Source: Gammaproteobacteria bacterium (lineage in GTDB: Bacteria; Pseudomonadota; Gammaproteobacteria; Pseudomonadales; Azotimanducaceae). From it: a DNA stretch of 38,620 nucleotides. The position numbers and the translations under genes are program-made. The notes under the pieces are model-generated. The model saw only the letters and a list, made by a program, of their open reading frames with translations, did not search any database and was not told the DNA's origin. Location of the stretch: positions 1-38,620 of the forward strand of contig SYFY01000015.1 in the NCBI GenBank assembly GCA_005799745.1, read 5' to 3'. Shown here piece by piece: positions 33,733-38,620 of the stretch (its first letter is position 1; every line of letters starts with the position of its first letter).

Positions 33733-35125
33733 AACACTGATATCGGTTCGTGAGCTGGTTCAGCTTGTGTTGATCAGTCTCTTTGGCCTGCTCATTCAAC
33801 AAAGGTTGTTCAGGGAAAACCCGGCTTCGCGGCGTGTCTTGCTTCTGGGTGTTGTCACCGTCTTGTTGCTGGTGCCGTTGACCTGGTTGACATCACCTTT
33901 GCAAGTCCCGTTGCCAGTGGTATCCGCACCGACATGGCTTAACGATGCAACGTTGTCCTTGCCCCTCGTGTTGATCCTGGTGGTACCAGGACTCATTCGC
34001 GCCGGAAACGTGGGGATACGCGCATTTTTTTTGCAATCCGAGCTGTTGGACCAGGAGAAGTCGCAGGATTCCCGCCTTAACTCTCTAGTTCTGAACCTCT
34101 GTTATGAACTCAGGTTTCCGTGGTCCGTGCATGTTCTTGTTGCGCCAGATCGTGGCCCAGCGTCGGGCACATTAATACGACCCCTTCTGATATTGCCAGA
34201 AGAAGTACACCACTGGAGTGATACAACCCTTCGTGCCATGTTAGCCCATGAGTTTGTGCACATGCGCCGTCGAGATGATGCGTGGCTCATGCTCGTTCGG
34301 TGCCTGACCAGTTTCTACTGGTGGCTACCGTGGCTCTGCGTTTTTGAGCGGCGATTGATCGAAGCGATGGAAGAGAGTTGTGACGATCAGGCAGGTCAGC
34401 TGCAAGGTGACTTCTGTTATCTCGAAGGTGTCGTGAATGTCCTTCGCCGGCCTTCGAGCCAGAACGAAGCTTCCTACGCTTCGGAATTAGCCGGTATGGC
34501 GTGGTTGAAGGGGCAACATCTCGTGCAACGCTTCCGCCGATTCAGAGAGCTGCGGTTTCTGGAGACGGACAGCCATGCCGTCTATTGGTCCTTGCTCGGA
34601 GTGGTCAGCGTATCGACAGTGCTTGCAGGGGTGCAGCCGGTGGTTCGGCCGTTACCAGAGGACGAGATGTTCAAAAATACGTCACGGCTACCGATCACAC
34701 AGTCAGTACGAGGTCCACAGGTTGAATTCCGCGCAGCGCCAGTTGGTTCGAATCCTGCGCTTGCACAAAGACTACAAACGACGGTGGGGATGGAACGGCC
34801 TTTGTATCCAGGGATGGCATTGAAGGCGGGTATCAGCGGTGATGTGACGGTTGCTTTTGATCTTGCAGCGGACGGCTCTGTGACTCGAGCGCGCGTGGTT
34901 CGGTCAACCCATCCAGCGCTCAGTGCCCCTGCTCTTGAAGCGGCAGAACGCAGCCAATTTCCGCCATTGCACACGATTCCAGTCTTGCGACTAGAAGAGA
35001 TTCAGCGTGAACGAACTCACCTTGGTGCCGGAACAGGGTCGGCACAAGCAGCGCTGCTGTACTTCAGCTTCGAGCTGGGTACCGGTGCTGAGACCTCCAA
35101 CCCTGCGAAGTACTGGGAGAAGTGA
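33719..35125 (+). CDS. BlaR1-like M56 metallopeptidase with C-terminal TonB domain
   Basis: This is a 468-residue membrane protein. The N-terminal half has several hydrophobic segments. The M56 zinc motif HEFVH is at residues 177-181, with a likely third ligand in the downstream EESCDDQA motif. This is the arrangement of BlaR1/MecR1 sensors. Instead of a penicillin-binding sensor domain, the C-terminal part (about 350-450) is a TonB-like domain: YPGMALKAGISGDVTVAFDLAADGSVTRARVV. The start at 33719 has AAAGG upstream and overlaps the BlaI gene by 14 bases. The stop is one base before the TonB gene start. It may sense an envelope state and signal to the BlaI repressor, which is inference. Confidence 0.85.
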   Translation: MAGIETLISVRELVQLVLISLFGLLIQQRLFRENPASRRVLLLGVVTVLLLVPLTWLTSPLQVPLPVVSAPTWLNDATLSLPLVLILVVPGLIRAGNVGIRAFFLQSELLDQEKSQDSRLNSLVLNLCYELRFPWSVHVLVAPDRGPASGTLIRPLLILPEEVHHWSDTTLRAMLAHEFVHMRRRDDAWLMLVRCLTSFYWWLPWLCVFERRLIEAMEESCDDQAGQLQGDFCYLEGVVNVLRRPSSQNEASYASELAGMAWLKGQHLVQRFRRFRELRFLETDSHAVYWSLLGVVSVSTVLAGVQPVVRPLPEDEMFKNTSRLPITQSVRGPQVEFRAAPVGSNPALAQRLQTTVGMERPLYPGMALKAGISGDVTVAFDLAADGSVTRARVVRSTHPALSAPALEAAERSQFPPLHTIPVLRLEEIQRERTHLGAGTGSAQAALLYFSFELGTGAETSNPAKYWEK

Positions 35126-35126
35126 C

Positions 35127-35744
35127 ATGACAACCCTTGCGATGCTTCAGCCACAACGGGCAGCGATGCTGCCCGTGGCGGCACTGGTGACCTTAGGTCT
35201 CTTTTATGCGATGACCGTCCTCATCTGGAACGATGATGGACTAGGTCTCATCGAAGAGCCGCCAGGCCACTTAGTGACCTTTGTTCGAGAGATCAAAGAC
35301 GAGCCTCCTCAGATCAGGGACATCATCAAGAAACCACCGCCTGCTGAAAAACCACCTGAGGCACGAGTGGTTACGACGGCTGATCCCGTCACGACCGGGA
35401 TTGAAATCGGACCGATCGAAGTCGGTCGCGGAGATAAACCTCGCATCACACTGGCCTTGTACGGTGCTGAGGGAGAAGCGGTTCCACTCGTCACCAGTCC
35501 GCCCGAGTATCCGCCGAACCTCGCGAAACGTGGCGTAGAAGGTTGGGTGGTGGTGGAGTTCTCCATCGATCCTCTCGGACGAGTCTTTGACCCCTACGTC
35601 ATCGAAGGTCAACCCAAAGGTGCATTCGACAAGGCGGCGCTACGTGCCATTCAACGGTACAAGTACAAACCCAAGGTGCTCAACGGTGAGGGGGTTCCTG
35701 TAAGCGGCGTGCGGCAACGCATCCTCTTTGAGCTCGAAAGCTGA
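35127..35744 (+). CDS. TonB family energy transducer
   Basis: This is a 205-residue protein with one N-terminal membrane segment (about 13-33), a proline-rich linker (residues 60-78, KKPPPAEKPPEA) and a TonB C-terminal domain (about 126-205: SPPEYPPNLAKRGVEGWVVVEF, YVIEGQPKGAFDKAALRAIQRYKYKP). It spans the periplasm and passes energy to TonB-dependent receptors; no exbB/exbD is nearby. It starts one base after the M56/TonB gene stop and is the third gene of the BlaI-M56-TonB operon. It ends one base before the convergent APC permease. Confidence 0.9.
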   Translation: MTTLAMLQPQRAAMLPVAALVTLGLFYAMTVLIWNDDGLGLIEEPPGHLVTFVREIKDEPPQIRDIIKKPPPAEKPPEARVVTTADPVTTGIEIGPIEVGRGDKPRITLALYGAEGEAVPLVTSPPEYPPNLAKRGVEGWVVVEFSIDPLGRVFDPYVIEGQPKGAFDKAALRAIQRYKYKPKVLNGEGVPVSGVRQRILFELES

Positions 35745-35745
35745 G

Positions 35746-37059
35746 CTACACCTTCTGTTTTGAGTTGTGTTGGCCGAGCTTCCACAGGAGGAGCCCGGTC
35801 AACACGATTCCAAGGCCCAACAACCCTTCAATGGGGCGTTCGATCAGTGTGTAGACCAGGGCCCACCCGGTCAGCGCGAGGAAAATCAGCGGTGGCCATG
35901 GCCATGCAGGAATACGAAACGAAAACGTCGACGGATCCTGTCGTCGTCGCAACACAAACACGCCTAGCACCGTGACCAGCGTATTGAGCGACAACGTGAA
36001 GCCGGTGAAGACCAGCACCGATTCAAAGGTGCCCGTGAGAATCAAAGCCACCGCGAGCCCGCCTTGGGCGAGGACCGCGATTACTGGAACGTCATGTCGG
36101 TTTACCCTTCCGAGGACTCGAAGCACCGGATAGTCATCACCGATGGCTTTCAGAACTCGAGGTCCTGCCAACATCATGGCGCTAACGGTGGACACGAGCA
36201 GTACCGCGAGTAGGATGCTCATGAGTTCGCCACCGGCCTGACCGAAGACTGCAGTTGCTGCGATGAATCCGATTTCGACCTTGCCCACCATGTCGGACAT
36301 CGGTGAAACATAAAGAAACACCGCATTGAGCGCGACGTACAGCATCATCACGATGAACGTGCCCGCAGCGAGGACAACAGGGAGGTGCTTCGCCGGCGCC
36401 GCCATTTCACCGGCGATGTAGGTGGCGGCATTCCAACCGGTATAGGCGTAGTTCACGTAGATCAATGAGATGGCGAATGCACTACCGAGGATTAACGAAC
36501 CATCACCGGGGGCAGGCCTGAACGAGAAGGGCTCTGGCGATTCCACCAACGTCACGGCCAGGACCGTAAACACCAGAATGACAAGCACCTTGAGTGTGGT
36601 GAAGACCACCTGCACGCGCCCACTGGCTTGCCGATTCCACACATGGGCCAGGCTTGCGAAGATCACCAGCAGTACCCCCGCCCATTTTGGGGAGATGTCG
36701 GGCAACGCCGTCTGCAGATAGATACCAAACGTCATCGCTACGAGTGCGGTGGGTGCGGCGAAGCCGATGGTGGATGAAATCCACCCTGATACGAATCCCA
36801 GTGACGGATGAAACAACGTCCCGACGTAGTGGTACTCACCGCCGGAGCGGGGCAGTGCTGCGCCGAGTTCCGCGTAACAAAGTGCTCCACACAAGGCGAT
36901 GATACCGCCGATGAACCACAGCAAAAGTAGCACTGGAACTGACTGGATATCGACGAGCTGAAAGCCGAGGCTGGTGAACACGCCGGTGCCGATCATGTTG
37001 GCGATGACGATGGCCATGGCGGTCCAGGGGCCAAAGCGGTGGATCGTTGTTGAGTTCAC
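35746..37059 (-). CDS. APC family amino acid permease
   Basis: This is a 437-residue protein with about 12 transmembrane helices and the substrate-binding motif GTGVFTSLG in the first helix, characteristic of the amino acid-polyamine-organocation superfamily. It begins with GTG, and the start has a weak ribosome site. Amino acids or amines are likely substrates. The agmatinase at 28798 suggests that an amine could be relevant, but the distance makes this weak. It converges on the TonB gene and is divergent from the acyl-CoA ligase pseudogene. Confidence 0.88.
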   Translation of the reverse strand: MNSTTIHRFGPWTAMAIVIANMIGTGVFTSLGFQLVDIQSVPVLLLLWFIGGIIALCGALCYAELGAALPRSGGEYHYVGTLFHPSLGFVSGWISSTIGFAAPTALVAMTFGIYLQTALPDISPKWAGVLLVIFASLAHVWNRQASGRVQVVFTTLKVLVILVFTVLAVTLVESPEPFSFRPAPGDGSLILGSAFAISLIYVNYAYTGWNAATYIAGEMAAPAKHLPVVLAAGTFIVMMLYVALNAVFLYVSPMSDMVGKVEIGFIAATAVFGQAGGELMSILLAVLLVSTVSAMMLAGPRVLKAIGDDYPVLRVLGRVNRHDVPVIAVLAQGGLAVALILTGTFESVLVFTGFTLSLNTLVTVLGVFVLRRRQDPSTFSFRIPAWPWPPLIFLALTGWALVYTLIERPIEGLLGLGIVLTGLLLWKLGQHNSKQKV

Positions 37060-37210
37060 GTCGTTGGTTGTCCGGCAAGCTCACACGATAGTGCTGTGAT
37101 GAGTGGAACACAGCAGAGGGTATGCGTCGATCATCGACTGGATGCATCAGCGATGAGAAACGCTCGGAGTCCCGTTAGCCTCGCCGGCTTTTCACCTCAG
37201 GCACCCCGCA

Positions 37211-38620
37211 ATGACCGATCTGCTGACCGCCCTCGCTGAAAAATTCGGCGACAAAACTGCACTCGTGGATGACCGACCCGATGGCACGCTGATTCAGTGG
37301 TCGTTTGCCGAGCTCGAGGCCAACGCCAATCGCCTCTCGCGTGTTTATCAGGACGTGGGCATTAAGGTAACTCTGATCAATTCGCTCCTGCGAATTGATC
37401 GGATCGGAATCCTTCGGATTCCTCGCACTTTCCCTGCGTTTACACGGGCTTTGCCCGTGAATGCGCGTGCGAGGCACGCGCCACACGCATGGAAAATGGT
37501 GGTGCTTCCATGCACCACACAGGAAGGTCTGATTAATCAGACCTTCCTTAAACCGGGTGACCGGGTGTCCTAGTGTGGATAGAACTCCTGCTGGGTGGTG
37601 GCCGCAGGGCATGCGGCACGCAAAGCCGGCGCGGTCTCCGTGCCGTTGAACTATCGGCTTACGGACGATGAAGCCGCCTACGTCATCGACAACTGCGATG
37701 CTGAGGTGATCTTTATCGATTCGGAGTTCGCTGATCTCCTGCAGCGTATCGCACCGCGAACACCACGCCTGCATACGGTGCTTGTTTATGACGGCCAACC
37801 CCTGACGGGGCAACGGTGTGCGGGACCGCTGCTTGAAGCTGCCGATCCTTTACCCATCGGTATAGATCATCCTCCCCTCGACACGATGATCTATACGTCA
37901 GGCACCACGGGAAAACCGAAAGGCGCGATTCGCCAGCCCGGTGGCAACCCTTATCAGGCGCAACAGATGATCGCCGTCTACGGTGTGCGTCCAGGGGACG
38001 TGTAGATCAACACCGGTCCGCTCTATCACTCGGGGCCTTCGAGCTTTTTGTCACACGCCCAAAGCCAGGGAAATCTGGCGGTGTTGCAACGTCAGTTCGA
38101 TGCGGTGGATTGGTTGCCCCTCGTCGCCCAGTGGAAGGTGAGCTTTACCTTCTCTGCACCGACACCCATTCGCCGCATCACCCAATTGCCCGATGAACAA
38201 TTCCAGCGCTATTCAACCATGAGCATGCGGATCATGGTGGCGAACGCCACCCCATGGACTTATGCACTCAAACTCGTCTACCTCGAGCGGTTCCCGGAGT
38301 TTTCCTTGTTCGAGGTCTATGGCTCTACCGAACTTGGTGTCAACACGATCCTCAAACCCGAATTCCAACGGCCGAAGCCTGGATCGTGTGGTCAACCTGC
38401 GCCGGGTGTAGAGATTCGTCTGTACGCCGAAGATGGGCATGTCGTAACAACGCCGCGCGAGCCCGGTGAGCTATTTGTCCGCAGTGCCAGCGTTTTCGCG
38501 ACGTACCACAAGGCCCACGAAAAATACCTCGCCGATCAACGTGAAGGCTGGCAAAACGTCGGCGACGTCGCTTTCTTCGACGAAGAAGACTTCTACTACA
38601 TCTGCGACCGCAAGAAGGAC
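37211..38620 (+). pseudogene. FadD-like acyl-CoA ligase, interrupted and with three in-frame TAG codons
   Basis: The frame starts at ATG 37211 and, apart from three TAG codons, stays in one frame to the window edge. It encodes an AMP-forming acyl-CoA ligase of the FadD17/19-like type: LNYRLTDDEAAYV, the P-loop YTSGTTGKPKG, FEVYGSTELG, VGDVAFFDEE and DRKKD. The TAG codons are at 37571, 37580 and 38003, where relatives would have about Trp, Gln or Pro, and Tyr. A 182-bp palindrome-rich element with a TTAA duplication is inserted at 37366-37547, in frame and without stops. Removing it restores VGIKPGDRV exactly. The gene is therefore disrupted by an insertion and by nonsense mutations. Other genes in the window use TAG as a normal stop. 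Confidence 0.85.
37366..37547. mobile_element. 182-bp palindromic MITE-like element with TTAA target duplication
   Basis: The element lies between two TTAA copies (37362-37365 and 37548-37551). Its ends are imperfect inverted repeats (11 of 15 positions). It is nearly all hairpins. Stems pair 37375-37385 with 37390-37400, 37406-37412 with 37416-37422, 37443-37449 with 37453-37459, 37463-37470 with 37474-37481, and 37487-37494 with 37506-37513. A perfect 26-bp palindrome lies at 37522-37547. It has no transposase gene, so it would depend on an enzyme in trans. Its 186-bp footprint is 62 codons and carries no stop in the host frame. Confidence 0.75.

Noticed and set aside
37175-37813. A 212-codon reverse-strand ORF across the ligase pseudogene
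   Set aside because: It is antisense to the recognisable ligase codons and to the palindromic element, has no known domain, and is a shadow frame.
37571-38005. Amber suppression or pyrrolysine recoding
   Set aside because: TAG is used as a normal stop in several genes here (for example those ending at 394, 3553, 4383 and 8349), so a recoded gene is unlikely.

Overview
The window looks like chromosomal DNA from an aerobic, Gram-negative gammaproteobacterium. Support comes from a monofunctional peptidoglycan glycosyltransferase (MtgA), a YpfJ-type zinc metallopeptidase, a DUF4124 protein, an HDOD-GAF protein, a TonB-dependent outer-membrane receptor and TonB energy transducers. There are many lipid or xenobiotic catabolism genes: a CYP153-like P450, a Rieske oxygenase, two luciferase-like monooxygenases, a CaiB/BaiF CoA-transferase, an enoyl-CoA hydratase, an SDR and a FadD-like ligase. 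This resembles marine or hydrocarbon/steroid-degrading gammaproteobacteria, but the genus cannot be named from the sequence alone. I see no rRNA, tRNA, CRISPR array, prophage or transposase.

Layout. 1-2.6 kb: end of a vWA-like protein, a terminator, and two overlapping reverse-strand metalloprotease genes (ypfJ and an M48 peptidase with a TerB-like tail). 2.8-6 kb: small housekeeping or detoxification genes (alpha/beta hydrolase, GST, UrcA-family protein, zinc-ribbon protein, VOC protein). 6-8.3 kb: a CYP153-like P450 divergent from a TauD-type dioxygenase. 8.35-11.7 kb: a large exported beta-propeller/amidohydrolase fusion. 11.8-16.2 kb: HIT protein, a 480-bp gap, DUF4124 protein, mtgA, TetR regulator, nitroreductase and SDR. 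16.2-19.6 kb: a tight reverse operon of LLM monooxygenase, alpha/beta hydrolase and MATE exporter. 19.7-22 kb: a peptidoglycan-binding protein lacking a catalytic domain, divergent from an HDOD-GAF protein. 22-25.4 kb: TonB-dependent receptor and a divergent enoyl-CoA hydratase. 25.4-31 kb: a reverse operon of Rieske oxygenase, agmatinase-type ureohydrolase, LLM oxidoreductase and double CaiB/BaiF CoA-transferase. 31-33 kb: methyltransferase, DUF2306 membrane protein and a PNPOx-fold protein. 33.1-35.7 kb: an apparently autoregulated BlaI repressor, M56 peptidase (with a C-terminal TonB domain) and TonB operon behind a triple half-site operator. 35.7-37.1 kb: an APC permease. 37.2 kb to the end: a FadD-like acyl-CoA ligase gene that is broken.

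The two most unusual signals are at the right end. The acyl-CoA ligase gene carries a 182-bp element made almost entirely of hairpins, flanked by a TTAA duplication and inserted without breaking the reading frame, and separately has three in-frame TAG codons. About 4 kb upstream, the BlaI/M56/TonB operon combines a BlaR1-like protease with TonB domains and has an operator of AGTGCTAA half-sites overlapping a likely promoter. The Rieske plus ureohydrolase operon is a third candidate for an unassigned pathway.
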